Positions 9,499-20,094 of a DNA stretch of 64,000 nucleotides are shown piece after piece. The DNA lies in the NCBI RefSeq assembly GCF_005518135.1, contig NZ_SULI01000001.1, positions 248,001 through 312,000 of the forward strand, written 5' to 3'. The notes beneath the pieces were generated by a model, which saw only the letters and a program-made list of their open reading frames with translations, had not been told where the DNA came from and did no database searches. The first letter of the stretch is position 1. Every line of letters starts with the position of its first letter. The position numbers were made by a program, and so were the translations under genes. The DNA comes from Shimia litoralis (GTDB lineage: Bacteria > Pseudomonadota > Alphaproteobacteria > Rhodobacterales > Rhodobacteraceae).

Positions 9499-9705
9499 TT
9501 ACGCCAGTGCGATGTTTACCGCTGACTCGCGTCCGTCACGACCTGGTTCGATGTCGAAGGTCACTTTTTGATTGTCAGCCAGCCCGGTCAAACCAGAGCG
9601 CTCTACGGCTGAAATGTGGACGAATACGTCTTTGCTGCCGCCTTCTGGGGCGATGAATCCGTAACCTTTGGTTGTGTTGAACCATTTGACGGTGCCATTT
9701 GCCAT
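9499..9705 (-). CDS. cold-shock domain protein
   Basis: This 68-residue single OB-fold protein binds single-stranded nucleic acid and acts as an RNA chaperone or antiterminator. RNP1 appears as KGYGFIAP and RNP2 as VFVHIS. The start is ATG 9705 (MANGTVKWFN), behind a strong AAGGAGA site; the open frame's upstream extension from 9726 is not needed. The upstream region on this strand is long and structured (GC-rich inverted sequence about 9727-9750), as is common for regulated cold-shock leaders. Whether the gene is cold-induced cannot be told from the sequence. Confidence 0.95.
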   Translation of the reverse strand: MANGTVKWFNTTKGYGFIAPEGGSKDVFVHISAVERSGLTGLADNQKVTFDIEPGRDGRESAVNIALA

Positions 9706-10007
9706 CGTCGTTTCTCCTTGTGTCATCTGCCCGCGGAATTGCGGCAGGTCGGCAAAGTCAGTGCAAGATCGAAGACTCAGCCGATAGGACAGAAGGTCGA
9801 TAGTGGTAACGTCGCCCCAAAAATATTGAAAAGTTCAGGCGCGTTTTCAAGTGAAAATAATATGAATTTTTGCCGATCTTGGCCAAAAAATAGGCGAAAT
9901 CGACTGAATTCGCAGAAAATCGCGAGAAATTATTTTTACCAGTTGATAAAAAAATAACTCTGTGACAGCCTGAAGACAGTAGCCAACCCACATAACGGGG
10001 AGAGACA
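9706..10007. other. intergenic region between csp and preT
   Basis: This 302-base divergent promoter region holds no credible gene. The left part would be the 5' leader of the cold-shock gene. The right part is AT-rich and contains an A/T dyad (TTATTTTT at 9930-9937, AAAAATAA at 9950-9957). GGGGAGAG precedes the preT start. Confidence 0.6.
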
Positions 10008-11330
10008 ATGACACAGTCACCGTTGAGCGAAGGCGTTGTAGCAGGGCGATTAGATCCGGCGCAATTGACCGAAAATTTTGGGGATTTGCATCCTCGTCTT
10101 GATAATCACGAGGCCCTCGTGGCCGCAGATCGTTGTTATTTTTGCCATGATGCGCCGTGCATGACGGCCTGTCCCACAGACATCGATATTCCGCTGTTCA
10201 TTCGCCAAATTGCGACCGGAACGCCCGAAGCCGCAGCCAAAACGATTTTTGCACAGAATATTCTTGGTGGTATGTGCGCACGCGTGTGTCCCACTGAAAC
10301 GCTCTGTGAAGAAGTATGCGTGAGAGAAGTCGCTGAAGGTAAACCTGTCGAGATCGGGCGTTTGCAACGCTATGCGACGGACGTATTGGTGGATGCAAAT
10401 GTGCATCCCTTTGAACGTGCCGCCGCGACCGGAAAATCGGTGGCGATTGTGGGTGCCGGACCTGCTGGCCTGAGTGCTGCGCATCGTTTGGCGACGCATG
10501 GCCATGACGTGACGCTGTTTGATGCGCGTGCCAAAGCAGGCGGCCTCAACGAGTTCGGAATTGCGGCCTATAAATCTGTAGATGGGTTCGCTGCCAAAGA
10601 AGTCGATTGGCTTTTGTCGATTGGTGGCATCACCGTGGAAACGGGCAAAACCTTGGGGGCAGGGCTTGATCTTGCGACCTTGAGCGACACGTTTGACGCA
10701 GTCTTTTTGGCCGTCGGTCTTGGGGGGGTGAATGCCCTAACCGTTGAGGGATCGGACAAATCGGGTGTGCTGGACGCAGTTGATTTCATTTCTGATTTGC
10801 GACAGGCCTCTGACTTGGAACAACTGGCAATTGGGCGGGATGTGGTTGTGATCGGGGGCGGGATGACCGCTGTTGATGCCGCCGTTCAAGCTAAGTTGTT
10901 GGGGGCGCTGAATGTGTCTCTGGTTTATCGCCGTGGTCGCGACCGGATGAATGCCTCGGTGTTTGAGCAAGATCTTGCAGCCTCAAAAGGCGTGCGGATC
11001 ATCACCAATGCCTCGCCCAAAGCGGTGATCGGCAACGGAAGCGTGCGCGAAATCGAATTTGAATACACCGACAACGATCTGAACCCGACAGGCCAGACCG
11101 TGCGTTTGGCCGCAGATCAGGTGTTCACCGCGATTGGTCAAACCCTGAACGCAGAGGGCTTGCCGGATCTGGATGGCGGCAAAATTGCTGTCACCGAAAC
11201 TGGTCGGACGTCTGTCGAAGGCATTTGGGCTGGCGGGGATTGTGCCAGCGGTGGTGATGATCTGACGGTGACGGCTGTGGCCGAGGGTCGTGATGCGGCC
11301 GAAGATATTCACGCTACGTTGATGGCGTAA
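10008..11330 (+). CDS. preT: NAD(P)-dependent dihydropyrimidine dehydrogenase subunit PreT
   Basis: This 440-residue FAD subunit takes electrons from NAD(P)H and passes them to PreA, which reduces uracil and thymine in the reductive pyrimidine pathway. The N-terminal Fe-S domain has cysteines 43, 46, 51, 55 and 90, 94, 100, 104 in the glutamate-synthase small-subunit pattern. A GAGPAGLSAAHRLA dinucleotide fold follows (FAD, about 147-160), then GGGMTAVDAA (NAD(P)H). GGGGAGAG sits in front of the ATG. preA follows after 15 bases. The later pathway enzymes (dihydropyrimidinase, beta-ureidopropionase) are not in this window. Confidence 0.93.
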   Translation: MTQSPLSEGVVAGRLDPAQLTENFGDLHPRLDNHEALVAADRCYFCHDAPCMTACPTDIDIPLFIRQIATGTPEAAAKTIFAQNILGGMCARVCPTETLCEEVCVREVAEGKPVEIGRLQRYATDVLVDANVHPFERAAATGKSVAIVGAGPAGLSAAHRLATHGHDVTLFDARAKAGGLNEFGIAAYKSVDGFAAKEVDWLLSIGGITVETGKTLGAGLDLATLSDTFDAVFLAVGLGGVNALTVEGSDKSGVLDAVDFISDLRQASDLEQLAIGRDVVVIGGGMTAVDAAVQAKLLGALNVSLVYRRGRDRMNASVFEQDLAASKGVRIITNASPKAVIGNGSVREIEFEYTDNDLNPTGQTVRLAADQVFTAIGQTLNAEGLPDLDGGKIAVTETGRTSVEGIWAGGDCASGGDDLTVTAVAEGRDAAEDIHATLMA

Positions 11331-11345
11331 GGGAGGGCATGAAAA

Positions 11346-12650
11346 ATGGCTGATCTGACATCAGAATTTGTGGGGATTAAATCTCCAAATCCGTTCTGGC
11401 TGGCGTCTGCGCCGCCGACGGACAAAGAATACAATGTGCGCCGCGCTTTTGAAGCAGGGTGGGGCGGCGTTGTCTGGAAGACCCTTGGCTCTGAAGGGCC
11501 GCCCGTTGTGAACGTGAATGGCCCGCGATACGGGGCGATCTTTGGGGCAGACCGCCGTCTGTTGGGGCTGAACAATATCGAATTGATCACGGACCGGCCT
11601 CTTCAACAAAACCTGCGCGAGATCAAATCGGTCAAACAGGATTATCCCGATCGGGCTGTCGTCGTGTCGCTGATGGTGCCCTGCGAAGAAGACGCATGGA
11701 AAGCCATCCTGCCCGTTGTCGAAGAAACTGGCGCGGATGGGATCGAGCTTAACTTTGGTTGTCCGCACGGGATGGCCGAGCGTGGTATGGGGGCTGCTGT
11801 TGGGCAGGTGCCGGAATACATCGAAATGGTGACACGCTGGTGTAAACAGAACACCCGCATGCCCGTGATCGTCAAGTTGACGCCGAACATCACCAACGTG
11901 ATCTATCCCGCCGAAGCCGCGCAACGCGGTGGCGCGGATGCGGTCAGCTTGATCAACACGATCAATTCCATAACGTCGGTGAATTTGGACGCCATGAGCC
12001 CGGAACCGATGATTGACGGCAAAGGAACGCACGGCGGGTATTGTGGCCCTGCGGTAAAGCCGATTGCCATGAATATGGTCGCGGAAATTGCACGGCATGC
12101 GGAAACTGCGAACCTGCCGATTTCGGGCATTGGCGGCGTCACAACATGGCGTGACGCAGCTGAGTTCATGGCCTTGGGTGCAGGCAATGTCCAAGTGTGC
12201 ACAGCGGCGATGACCTATGGGTTCAAAGTTGTTGAGGAAATGATCAGCGGCCTGTCACAATGGATGGATGAAAAGGAATACTCCAGCACGTCCGATTTTG
12301 TCGGCCTTGCAACGCCCAACGTCACCGATTGGCAGTATCTGAACCTGAACCATATTACCAAGGCGGTGATCAACGAGGACGACTGTATCAAATGCGGCCG
12401 GTGCTATGCGGCCTGTGAAGACACAAGCCATCAGGCCATCGAGATGTCGGAAGATCGCGTCTTTTCGGTGAAGGATGATGAGTGCGTCGCGTGTAATCTG
12501 TGTGTGAATGTGTGCCCAATCGAAGGCTGCATCACCATGAAGACGCTTGAACCTGGCGAGATGGACGAGCGCACGAACACGCCCGTATCAGCCGAGTACG
12601 GCAACTGGACACAACATCCGAACAACCCCTCAGCGCAAGCTGCGGAATAG
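11346..12650 (+). CDS. preA: NAD-dependent dihydropyrimidine dehydrogenase subunit PreA
   Basis: This is the catalytic subunit of bacterial dihydropyrimidine dehydrogenase, with 434 residues. It has an FMN-binding dihydroorotate-dehydrogenase-like barrel (about 1-310) and a C-terminal ferredoxin domain with two CxxCxxC motifs (CIKCGRC, CVACNLC). The active-site segment reads ELNFGCPHGMAERGMGAAVGQ. Human DPD has its general-acid cysteine two residues before the final GQ (GMGLACGQ, from memory), where this protein has Val152. I believe other bacterial PreA proteins also differ here, so this may be a family trait. It forms an operon with preT and ends in a hairpin cluster. Confidence 0.93.
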   Translation: MADLTSEFVGIKSPNPFWLASAPPTDKEYNVRRAFEAGWGGVVWKTLGSEGPPVVNVNGPRYGAIFGADRRLLGLNNIELITDRPLQQNLREIKSVKQDYPDRAVVVSLMVPCEEDAWKAILPVVEETGADGIELNFGCPHGMAERGMGAAVGQVPEYIEMVTRWCKQNTRMPVIVKLTPNITNVIYPAEAAQRGGADAVSLINTINSITSVNLDAMSPEPMIDGKGTHGGYCGPAVKPIAMNMVAEIARHAETANLPISGIGGVTTWRDAAEFMALGAGNVQVCTAAMTYGFKVVEEMISGLSQWMDEKEYSSTSDFVGLATPNVTDWQYLNLNHITKAVINEDDCIKCGRCYAACEDTSHQAIEMSEDRVFSVKDDECVACNLCVNVCPIEGCITMKTLEPGEMDERTNTPVSAEYGNWTQHPNNPSAQAAE

Positions 12651-12657
12651 TCCCTGG

Positions 12658-12750
12658 GGGTCGGGTTTTTCTGTTCCCGACCCGCGCTGCAGGGATACTC
12701 CCGTACCCTGCAATGATCCCGCCGCAGACATGTCTGGGGCGGGATTTTTC
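12658..12750 (+). terminator. three consecutive hairpins after preA
   Basis: GGGTCGGG/CCCGACCC (12658-12683), TGCAGGG/CCCTGCA (12688-12712) and ATCCCGCC/GGCGGGAT (12716-12745) follow the preA stop within 95 bases. The last encloses a CAGACATGTCTG palindrome and is followed by TTTTT, so it is a good Rho-independent terminator. Confidence 0.8.
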
Positions 12751-12764
12751 GTGCGGCAAACAAA

Positions 12765-12793
12765 AAAGCGCCCCTTGTGACAAGGGGCGCTTT
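12765..12793. terminator. bidirectional terminator between preA and icd
   Basis: AAAGCGCCCCTTG/CAAGGGGCGCTTT is a perfect 13-pair stem with a three-base loop. It has A runs to its left and T's on its right, and sits 24 bases past the end of the minus-strand icd gene. Confidence 0.9.
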
Positions 12794-12816
12794 GGACTGT
12801 TAAGGTCAACGACAGT

Positions 12817-15030
12817 TTAGTCGATGATCGCGTTCAGTGTTGCGCTTGGGCGCATAACGGCGGCTGTTTTTGCAGCATCCGTGTGGAAATACCCACCCAA
12901 ATCCGCTGGCTTGCCTTGAACAGCGGCCAGTTCACCAACGATGTCAGCTTCTTTTTCTGCCAGAGCAGTAGCGATTGGTGCAAAGTACGCGGCCAGTTCG
13001 GCATCGTCCTGTTGTGCAGTCAATGCTTCTGCCCAGTAGCGTGCAAACCAATAGTGGCTGTCACGGTTGTCGGGTTGGCCAACTTTCCGGCTTGGGGATT
13101 TGTTGTTGTCCAAAATGCCTTGGGTGGCGACTTCGGCGGCACGCCCCAGAACACCGGCTTTGGCGTTGCCTTGGGTGTCTGCCAAGAAGTTCAGCGATTC
13201 ACCCAATGCGCAGAATTCACCCATCGAGTCCCAACGCAGGTGGTTTTCTTCGACCAACTGCTGAACGTGTTTCGGGGCAGAGCCACCAGCACCGGTTTCA
13301 AACAAACCGCCACCTTTCATGAGCTTTACAATCGACAGCATTTTGGCCGAGGTGCCCAGTTCCAGAATTGGGAACAGGTCGGTCAGATAATCCCGCAGCA
13401 CGTTACCCGTGATGGCGATGCTGTCGTTTCCTGCTGTGATTGTCTTAAGCGATTGTGCGGTGGCTTCGCGTGGAGCCATGATTTGGAACTTGTCAGATAC
13501 GCCAGACGCCGCCAAGGCAGGTGTCACATATTTGATCAGTTCTGCATCATGGGCGCGGTTTGCATCCAGCCAGAAAATAGCTTCGGAACCTGTCAGACGC
13601 TGACGGTCAAGCGCCAGTTGAATCCAGTTTTCAATCGGGGCTTGCTTGGCAGTGCACGCGCGCCAAATGTCTCCGGCCTCGACATCATGCGACAGCAGGA
13701 TATCGCCGTTTGCGGCAACCACGCGGATTGTGCCGTTTGTCGCAGCTTCGAACGTGGTCGGATGGCTGCCATATTCTTCGGCTTTTTGCGCCATCAGGCC
13801 AACGTTTGCCACAGAGCCAGCAGTGGTCACATCCAGTGCGCCGTTTGCTTTGAAGAAGTTGATGGTTTCATCATAGATGGTGGCATAGCAGCGATCAGGG
13901 ATCACACAGTTTGTGTCGCCCTTGTTGCCATCTGCATCCCAGCCTTTGCCGCCTGCACGAATAACCGCAGGCATAGACGCATCAATGATCACGTCCGATG
14001 GCACGTGCAGGTTGGTGATGCCTTTGTCACTGTCGACCATATACATCGCAGGGCGCTGTGCCGTTACGGCGTCGATTGCGGCCATAATGTCGGCATTGTC
14101 TGCCACACGATCCAGCAGATCACCCATACCGGAATTCGGGTTCACACCCAGCGCGGCCATTTCGGCGCCGAACTTGTCGAACACTGGTGCAAGCCAAGCT
14201 TTGACAGCGTGCCCAAAGATGATTGGGTCCGAGACCTTCATCATGGTGGCTTTCATGTGCAGTGAGAACATCGTGCCGTCGGCTTTGGTGTCTTCGATGG
14301 CACTTGCAAGGAACGCACTCAGGGCTTTGGCCGACATAAAGGTCGCATCTGCGATCGTCCCGGCATCAAGCGGCCAGCCGCCTTTCAAAACGCTGACGCT
14401 GCCGTCTGCGGCAACCATTTCGATCTTGGCATCCCCTGCCTGAGCAGCGGTGACAGTGGTTGATTTTTCGTTTGCGTAAAAATCATCGCCAGACATCGAA
14501 GACACTTTGGTCTTGCTGTCTGCAACCCAAGCGCCCATCGAATGCGGGTTGTTTTGGGCATAGTTTTTAACAGCTTTGGCGGCGCGACGATCCGAGTTGC
14601 CTTCGCGTAGTACAGGGTTCACAGCCGATCCCTTGAGTGCGTCATAGCGTGCGCGCGCAGCTTTTTCTGCGTCGGTTACTGGGGCTTCAGGATAGTCGGG
14701 TAGCGCAAAACCTTGCGCCTGTAGCTCTTCGATGGCGGCGGTCAACTGCGGCACCGACGCGGAAATGTTCGGCAGCTTGATGACGTTTGCATCGGGTGTT
14801 TTGACAAGCTCGCCCAGTTTAGCAAGATCGTCAGATTGGCGCTGTGCCTCGGTCAAGGCTTCGGGGAAGGCCGACAGGATACGGCCAGCCAGCGAAATAT
14901 CTTTGGTGCCGACATTGATGTCAGCAGCGCTTGCAAAGCGGCGGATGATGGGCAAAAGCGAAGCACTCGCCAGTTCAGGGGCTTCGTCTACAATGGTATA
15001 CAATAGATCGGGGTTCGAAGTTTCAGCCAT
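12817..15030 (-). CDS. icd: NADP-dependent isocitrate dehydrogenase, monomeric type
   Basis: This 737-residue enzyme oxidatively decarboxylates isocitrate to 2-oxoglutarate in the TCA cycle and makes NADPH. Its length and sequence (for example [34 protein letters not shown]) match the monomeric 80-kDa class, not the common homodimeric enzyme of about 400 residues. It starts at ATG 15030 ([18 protein letters not shown]), with AGAAAGG upstream on the minus strand. It is transcribed alone: the next gene upstream, pssA, ends about 220 bases away, and that spacer shows only a small GTGGT/ACCAC stem. It ends in a strong shared terminator. Confidence 0.96.
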   Translation of the reverse strand: MAETSNPDLLYTIVDEAPELASASLLPIIRRFASAADINVGTKDISLAGRILSAFPEALTEAQRQSDDLAKLGELVKTPDANVIKLPNISASVPQLTAAIEELQAQGFALPDYPEAPVTDAEKAARARYDALKGSAVNPVLREGNSDRRAAKAVKNYAQNNPHSMGAWVADSKTKVSSMSGDDFYANEKSTTVTAAQAGDAKIEMVAADGSVSVLKGGWPLDAGTIADATFMSAKALSAFLASAIEDTKADGTMFSLHMKATMMKVSDPIIFGHAVKAWLAPVFDKFGAEMAALGVNPNSGMGDLLDRVADNADIMAAIDAVTAQRPAMYMVDSDKGITNLHVPSDVIIDASMPAVIRAGGKGWDADGNKGDTNCVIPDRCYATIYDETINFFKANGALDVTTAGSVANVGLMAQKAEEYGSHPTTFEAATNGTIRVVAANGDILLSHDVEAGDIWRACTAKQAPIENWIQLALDRQRLTGSEAIFWLDANRAHDAELIKYVTPALAASGVSDKFQIMAPREATAQSLKTITAGNDSIAITGNVLRDYLTDLFPILELGTSAKMLSIVKLMKGGGLFETGAGGSAPKHVQQLVEENHLRWDSMGEFCALGESLNFLADTQGNAKAGVLGRAAEVATQGILDNNKSPSRKVGQPDNRDSHYWFARYWAEALTAQQDDAELAAYFAPIATALAEKEADIVGELAAVQGKPADLGGYFHTDAAKTAAVMRPSATLNAIID

Positions 15031-15249
15031 TTTATTCTACCTTTCTAAGCTTTTGGTAGCTTTGGGAACGAAGAGCAGCGGTGCTACTTTCAGGGGCTGC
15101 TCATGCGTCCTGTGGTTTCTGACCACGGAGGAACACTGAGCAAGGCGATCACCGCCTCCAATAGATCAGACCGAGACGAAGATCAATTCGCGTCTGCCGA
15201 TTTCGCAAGGGACATGATGCCACGGTGTGTGCCAGCGTGTTCGACGGGC

Positions 15250-16014
15250 TTAGGCTTTGGGTTCGGTCTTTTTCTTGATGGCTTGGAACCGCGCCCAAGA
15301 AACAGGCAAGGACGCCAGATAGGCAATCGACATCACAATCAAGACTTCCCAAGGGAATACAAACAGCAACGTCAGGAACAGCACGGCGAACAGCATGAAC
15401 AAATACTGCCATTTGGCTTTGATCGACAATTGCTTGAGCGAGAAGGTGGGGATGCGGCTGATTGCGAGCGCGCCCATCGCGGCTGTATGGCCAGCAATCA
15501 AATAGGTGTGGGTGATGATATCTTCATATCCGCTCAAGTAGACATAGACTGGCAGCAGGACAAGAAATGCCAAAGCCGGCGCAGGAACACCGACAAAGAA
15601 AAAACGGTCGGGCGAGTTCGAGACGTCTGTTGGCTTGCTTAGATTAAAGCGTGCAAGGCGCAATGCACAGCACATGGCAAGGATCAGAACGGCGAACCAG
15701 CCTGCGTATTCGCCGGTTTGCCCAATAAAGGTCAGGTTGAAAATCAACAAACCCGGCGCAATGCCAAAATTGAAGAAGTCGGCAAAGGAATCAAGCTCGG
15801 CCCCAAGCGGGGTCGCACAATTCAAATAGCGGGCCACCTTGCCATCAACGGCATCCAGAAATGCCGCCAACAGAATAAGAAAAATGGCGTGCTCGATGCG
15901 GCCTTCCATCATCAATCGGATAGAGGTCAGCCCCGCGCAGAGCGAAAACAAGGTTATTACATTTGGAAGATATTGAATAACTGAGGTTTTCTCGTCTCTG
16001 CGGCGTCGGTTCAT
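15250..16014 (-). CDS. pssA: CDP-diacylglycerol-serine O-phosphatidyltransferase
   Basis: This enzyme joins CDP-diacylglycerol and serine to make phosphatidylserine at the inner membrane. The 254-residue protein has about seven hydrophobic segments. It carries the CDP-alcohol phosphotransferase signature DAVDGKVAR...GAELDSFAD (about 55-80), which coordinates the metal ions. Its ATG overlaps the psd stop (ATGA), so pssA and psd are translationally coupled and encode the two steps to phosphatidylethanolamine. Length and signature agree with the membrane-bound type II PssA rather than the PLD-like enzyme of E. coli. Confidence 0.95.
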   Translation of the reverse strand: MNRRRRDEKTSVIQYLPNVITLFSLCAGLTSIRLMMEGRIEHAIFLILLAAFLDAVDGKVARYLNCATPLGAELDSFADFFNFGIAPGLLIFNLTFIGQTGEYAGWFAVLILAMCCALRLARFNLSKPTDVSNSPDRFFFVGVPAPALAFLVLLPVYVYLSGYEDIITHTYLIAGHTAAMGALAISRIPTFSLKQLSIKAKWQYLFMLFAVLFLTLLFVFPWEVLIVMSIAYLASLPVSWARFQAIKKKTEPKA

Positions 16015-16703
16015 TTCATTACCGCCAATCTTTGGGTTTGGGGACCGTCCAGATGCGCCAGAATGGTTTCGCCTGCTGTGGTGGTCTGACCCAGAGTGAC
16101 GGATGGTTGCACGCCCGGTGGCAGATAAATATCCAGTCGGCTGCCGAAACGGATCAGGCCAAAGCGGTCGCCCGCCTCAAGTTTTGCTCCGTCTTGGGTA
16201 AAGCACACAATGCGCCGTGCGACCAAACCTGCGATTTGCACAACAGCGATCGTGGCCCCAGAGGCATGCTCGATCGAGAGTACATTGCGTTCGTTATGTT
16301 CGCTGGCTTTATCCAGAGACGCGTTTACGAATTTACCTTTGTGGTACACGATTTTCTTGATCGTGCCTGAAAACGGCATGCGGTTCACGTGACAGTTAAA
16401 CACGTTCATAAACACGGAAACCCGAATGCGTGGCTCGTCCCCAAGGTCCAGTTCAGCAGGCGCGACGGTGTCCGTGATAAGGGATACAACCCCGTCAGCA
16501 GGCGAGAGCAATAGATCATCGCCTTGCGGAACCGACCGAATGGGGTCTCGGAAAAAATAGTAACACCACACAGTGATGCCTGCCGCTGGCCAAAACAGCG
16601 GTGCCCACAGCAGATAAAGCACAATGGCGATGGCTGCGAAGACGGCGACAAATTTGCGCCCTTCGGGATGCATTGGGACCGCAACGATCTTGAGCATATT
16701 CAT
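16011..16703 (-). CDS. psd: phosphatidylserine decarboxylase proenzyme
   Basis: This enzyme decarboxylates phosphatidylserine to phosphatidylethanolamine. From ATG 16703 ([18 protein letters not shown]) the product has 230 residues, the short form common in alphaproteobacteria. Two hydrophobic stretches near residues 15-50 anchor it to the membrane. The C-terminal [11 protein letters not shown] segment contains the Gly-Ser bond that self-cleaves to make the pyruvoyl cofactor. AAGGA upstream on the minus strand supports this start; the open frame runs further upstream to 16775 without one. It is the first gene of psd-pssA. Confidence 0.94.
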   Translation of the reverse strand: MNMLKIVAVPMHPEGRKFVAVFAAIAIVLYLLWAPLFWPAAGITVWCYYFFRDPIRSVPQGDDLLLSPADGVVSLITDTVAPAELDLGDEPRIRVSVFMNVFNCHVNRMPFSGTIKKIVYHKGKFVNASLDKASEHNERNVLSIEHASGATIAVVQIAGLVARRIVCFTQDGAKLEAGDRFGLIRFGSRLDIYLPPGVQPSVTLGQTTTAGETILAHLDGPQTQRLAVMK

Positions 16704-16859
16704 AGTAGAGGTCCTTAATGCGGGTGTAGGATGCCGTCTGTTCGGCGATCTTGGCTGTATAGTGCAAGCACACAAGGTTATCCAGCGCCAACCGACTGTC
16801 TGAATCGAGACCGGTTGACGCGTTTTGTGGGTTTGGTGTGCTGCGACGCGTTTCGCGCG

Positions 16860-18572
16860 CTAGTCGCGTGTGCCCGCAAAGCGTTCCTGCCACTCCGTAC
16901 GTTCATCATCGGTAATTTTACGGAAGGTGACGTCTGGAACCTGGAACGCATGCCCCGGTGCAAGGGCACCCAGAGCGGTGGGTACATCCGTTGGCCACGC
17001 GGTGTCTGTGACATTCATTGTGGCCAGCAGGTCCGCACTTGCATCGGGAATAAAGGGCGCTGACAGAACGGCATAAAACGGGATCAGGTTCAGTGCCAGA
17101 CGAATTTGTGCGGCGGCTGCGTCCGGATCCGTCTTGAAGGTGGACCACGGGGCAGTGATCTGTAGGTATTCGTTGCCTGCTGCCCAGATTGCGCGCAACT
17201 CTTGGGCCGATTTGCGCACTTCCATGGCTTCCATGTGGCCTTCGTACGCCTTAAGGCGCGTGGTCAGTTCCTCAATAAGAGCCTGCTCTGCTGCGCCATA
17301 CGTGCCGCCGGCAGGGACATCTTCGCTGAATTTAGACCGGCAGAATTTGGTGACGCGACTCACAAAGTTGCCAAGCACATCGGCAAGGTCTTTGTTTACA
17401 GAGGTCTGGAAGTTCTCCCATGTGAATTCGCTGTCGCTGCTTTCGGGGGCATGTGACAGCAACCACCAGCGCCAGTAATCGGACGGCAGAATTTCCAGCG
17501 CCTGATCCATAAACACACCACGCCCGCGCGAGGTCGAGAACTGGCCACCGTCATAGTTCAGATAGTTAAAGGACTTGATATAGTCGACCAACTTCCATGG
17601 CTCGTTCGATCCCAAAATTGTCGCCGGGAACGACAGCGTGTGGAAGGGGACGTTATCTTTGCCCATGAACTGTGTATAGGTCACGTCGTCTGCGCCCTTG
17701 TCGGTGCGCCACCAGCGTTCCCAATCTGTGCCTTTACCGGCATCGACCCATTCCTGAGAGCAGGCGATATATTCAATGGGCGCGTCGAACCACACATAGA
17801 ACACTTTGCCTTCCATGCCCGGCCATGGCGCATCGCCTTTCATCACAGGCACGCCCCAGTCAAGATCCCGCGTAATCCCGCGATCCTGTAATCCGTCGCC
17901 GTCATTCAGCCACTTGTTGGCAATTGACGTTGTCAGAACAGGCCAGTCGCTTTTGCTGTCGATCCAGTCCTGTAGCGTTCCGCGCATCTGGCTTTGGCAC
18001 AGGAACAGATGCTTGGTCTCGCGTTCCTCAAGGTCGGTCGACCCGGAAATGGTAGAATATGGATTGATCAGATCGGTCGGATCGAGCTGTTTGGTGCAAT
18101 TGTCGCATTGGTCGCCGCGCGCGCTTTCAAAACCACAGTTGGGGCAGGTGCCTTCGATATACCGATCTGGCAGAAAACGACCATCAGCGTTCGAGTACAT
18201 TTGGGTTTCAGACACTTCCCGAATAAGGCCTGCTTGGTCGAGAGCACCAGCAAAGTGCTGAGTCAGTGCATGGTTTTGGGCCGAAGATGACCGCCCAAAA
18301 TGGTCAAAAGACAGACGAAAGCCACGCGCGATTTCAGCCTGAACATCATGCATCTCGGCGCAATAATCGGCCACAGGTTTGCCAGCCTTGGCAGCCGCCA
18401 GTTCGGCTGGGGTGCCGTGTTCGTCGGTAGAGCACAGGAACAACACTTCGTTGCCGCGGCCCCTTTGATAGCGGGCAAAAAGATCAGCGGGCAATTGTGA
18501 TCCGACAAGGTTGCCAAGATGCTTGATGCCGTTGATGTAAGGAATGGCCGAAGTGATCAAATGGCGCGCCAT
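16860..18572 (-). CDS. metG: methionyl-tRNA synthetase
   Basis: This cytoplasmic class I synthetase charges tRNA-Met. The 570-residue protein has the HIGH-equivalent HLGN (from residue 18), a zinc-binding knuckle with cysteines 143, 146, 156 and 159 ([17 protein letters not shown]), and FSTSRGRG in the place of the KMSKS loop, as in many alphaproteobacterial MetRS. The alpha-helical anticodon domain forms the C-terminal third, and there is no appended dimerisation domain. It starts at ATG 18572. Its relation to the upstream MFS gene, about 85 bases away on the same strand, is probably incidental. Confidence 0.97.
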   Translation of the reverse strand: MARHLITSAIPYINGIKHLGNLVGSQLPADLFARYQRGRGNEVLFLCSTDEHGTPAELAAAKAGKPVADYCAEMHDVQAEIARGFRLSFDHFGRSSSAQNHALTQHFAGALDQAGLIREVSETQMYSNADGRFLPDRYIEGTCPNCGFESARGDQCDNCTKQLDPTDLINPYSTISGSTDLEERETKHLFLCQSQMRGTLQDWIDSKSDWPVLTTSIANKWLNDGDGLQDRGITRDLDWGVPVMKGDAPWPGMEGKVFYVWFDAPIEYIACSQEWVDAGKGTDWERWWRTDKGADDVTYTQFMGKDNVPFHTLSFPATILGSNEPWKLVDYIKSFNYLNYDGGQFSTSRGRGVFMDQALEILPSDYWRWWLLSHAPESSDSEFTWENFQTSVNKDLADVLGNFVSRVTKFCRSKFSEDVPAGGTYGAAEQALIEELTTRLKAYEGHMEAMEVRKSAQELRAIWAAGNEYLQITAPWSTFKTDPDAAAAQIRLALNLIPFYAVLSAPFIPDASADLLATMNVTDTAWPTDVPTALGALAPGHAFQVPDVTFRKITDDERTEWQERFAGTRD

Positions 18573-18656
18573 ATCTGTGTTCCTTTGGTCTGATGTTGGC
18601 CACCGTCTAGACCAAAGCCGCGCCCAGTGCCAGAGCTAGGACTTGGGCGGGTGCAA

Positions 18657-19919
18657 TTACACAGAACCCGTGTCTGAATCATCGCCCCGTTTGTCGGTCC
18701 GCAGCTTCTTATCGCGTTGGCGTCCGATAAGCCGTCCGATTATGAAAGAGGTGCGCGGGGCATAGATATACCGCGTTTGATTTCCCGCAGTGGGGCGTGC
18801 GCGCATCCGGCTTAGGCCAAAAACAATCAACAGCGCGTGCCCGGCCGCGATCATGATAAACAAGGCAGACGGGCCATATGATTGGATCAATCCCGAAGCG
18901 AAAACAGGCGCTGCGATGGCACCGATGGCGTAAAAGAACATCAGCGCCGCCGCAAGCTCTACGCGTTCTTCCGACGTTGCAAAGTCGTTGGCATGCGCGG
19001 CGGATACGGAAAAAATCGGAAAAGATGTGAGTCCAAAGAATGTGGCGTTTAGCATGATAAACGTTGTGCTGCTGGCACCTGCCAACACGGTTGTGCCACA
19101 GGCCACGATGGCGGCGCCAGACAGCCAGACCAACACCCAGCGCCGGTCATATTTATCTGCCAGCCATCCCACCGGATATTGGGCCAAAGCCCCTCCCAGC
19201 ACAAAGGCTGCAAGGAACCATGCAATTTGGTCAATTTGCAGACCGACTTGGGTACCATACACAGGCCCCACCATACGAAACGATGCGGATGACAAGGCCG
19301 CAACAATGACACCTACGGCGGCCAAGGGGGATCGCGCGACGGCCAGCATGGGGCGCAAGCGTGGTGCGCTGGGGGTTTGCGGTTGTTCGGACTTGGTCAG
19401 CGTCAAAGGCAACAATGCAGCGCAGCACAAGATCGCAAGCAGGTTGTATGACACATATGACGCGGGCTCTAGCACAGAAATCACAAGCTGTGCCGCCAAC
19501 GAGGCCCCCATGTCGACAAACCTGTATGTGCCCATCGCGCGGCCACGGGTTTCATTGGTGACCTTGGACTGAAGCCATGCTTCGATCACCGTGTAACACC
19601 CCGCAACACAAAGCCCCGAGGCAACCCGCATCAACGCCCATGCCATTGGGTCAATGATTAGGAAATGCGCCATCAAGCCGATGGCTCCTGTCGCTGTAAA
19701 CGCTGCAAACGCGCGTGCGTGGCCCACATCGCCCATAAGGCGGGGGGCCCACCAGCATCCCACAAAGAACCCCAAGAAATGTGCGGAGCCCAGCAAGCCG
19801 ATCTGCGACGTCGTGAAGCCCAGCGTGATTCCAGACAGCGCATCCAACGGGCCAACGCCCCCCGTGCTAAGCTGGAGCAGAACCACCGACAAAAAGAGCG
19901 CCGAGAAAGAAAGGAGCAT
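18657..19919 (-). CDS. MFS transporter (YcaD-like)
   Basis: This 420-residue membrane transporter has twelve apparent helices. It carries the motif RxMGxY-type region GRAMGTYRFVDMGAS after helix 4-5 and LADKYDRRWVL between helices 8 and 9. The nearest family by eye is the YcaD/UMF-type major facilitators; the substrate is unknown. Two ATGs lie close together. GGAGG at 19928-19932 is two bases from ATG 19925 but eight from ATG 19919, so 19919 is chosen. The open frame's extension to 20003 is not supported. The C-terminal tail is charged (RQRDKKLRTDKRGDD). It diverges from the ureohydrolase gene. Confidence 0.85.
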   Translation of the reverse strand: MLLSFSALFLSVVLLQLSTGGVGPLDALSGITLGFTTSQIGLLGSAHFLGFFVGCWWAPRLMGDVGHARAFAAFTATGAIGLMAHFLIIDPMAWALMRVASGLCVAGCYTVIEAWLQSKVTNETRGRAMGTYRFVDMGASLAAQLVISVLEPASYVSYNLLAILCCAALLPLTLTKSEQPQTPSAPRLRPMLAVARSPLAAVGVIVAALSSASFRMVGPVYGTQVGLQIDQIAWFLAAFVLGGALAQYPVGWLADKYDRRWVLVWLSGAAIVACGTTVLAGASSTTFIMLNATFFGLTSFPIFSVSAAHANDFATSEERVELAAALMFFYAIGAIAAPVFASGLIQSYGPSALFIMIAAGHALLIVFGLSRMRARPTAGNQTRYIYAPRTSFIIGRLIGRQRDKKLRTDKRGDDSDTGSV

Positions 19920-20094
19920 ATGCATATCCTCCGAGAATGGGGCCGTTAGGGGCAGGCGCTTGTGGTTATTCGACCAATTCAGGTCGTTTTTCGCGCTTTG
20001 CACGGTGAATTCGTGATTGCGTGTGGGCGTGCATTCAATGCTTGCTCACATGAGGCAAAAACCACAGGGTATCGTGAACCAATTGCAGGGGCAT

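Noticed and set aside
9930-9957. A/T-rich dyad upstream of preT as a specific operator
   Set aside because: TTATTTTT/AAAAATAA is an imprecise low-complexity match and unlike the known pyrimidine-regulator (RutR) sites, so it is recorded only as part of the promoter region.
12883-14265. 460-codon open frame on the plus strand
   Set aside because: It lies wholly inside icd on the other strand and gives a cysteine/tryptophan-rich product without domains; it is a shadow of the real gene.
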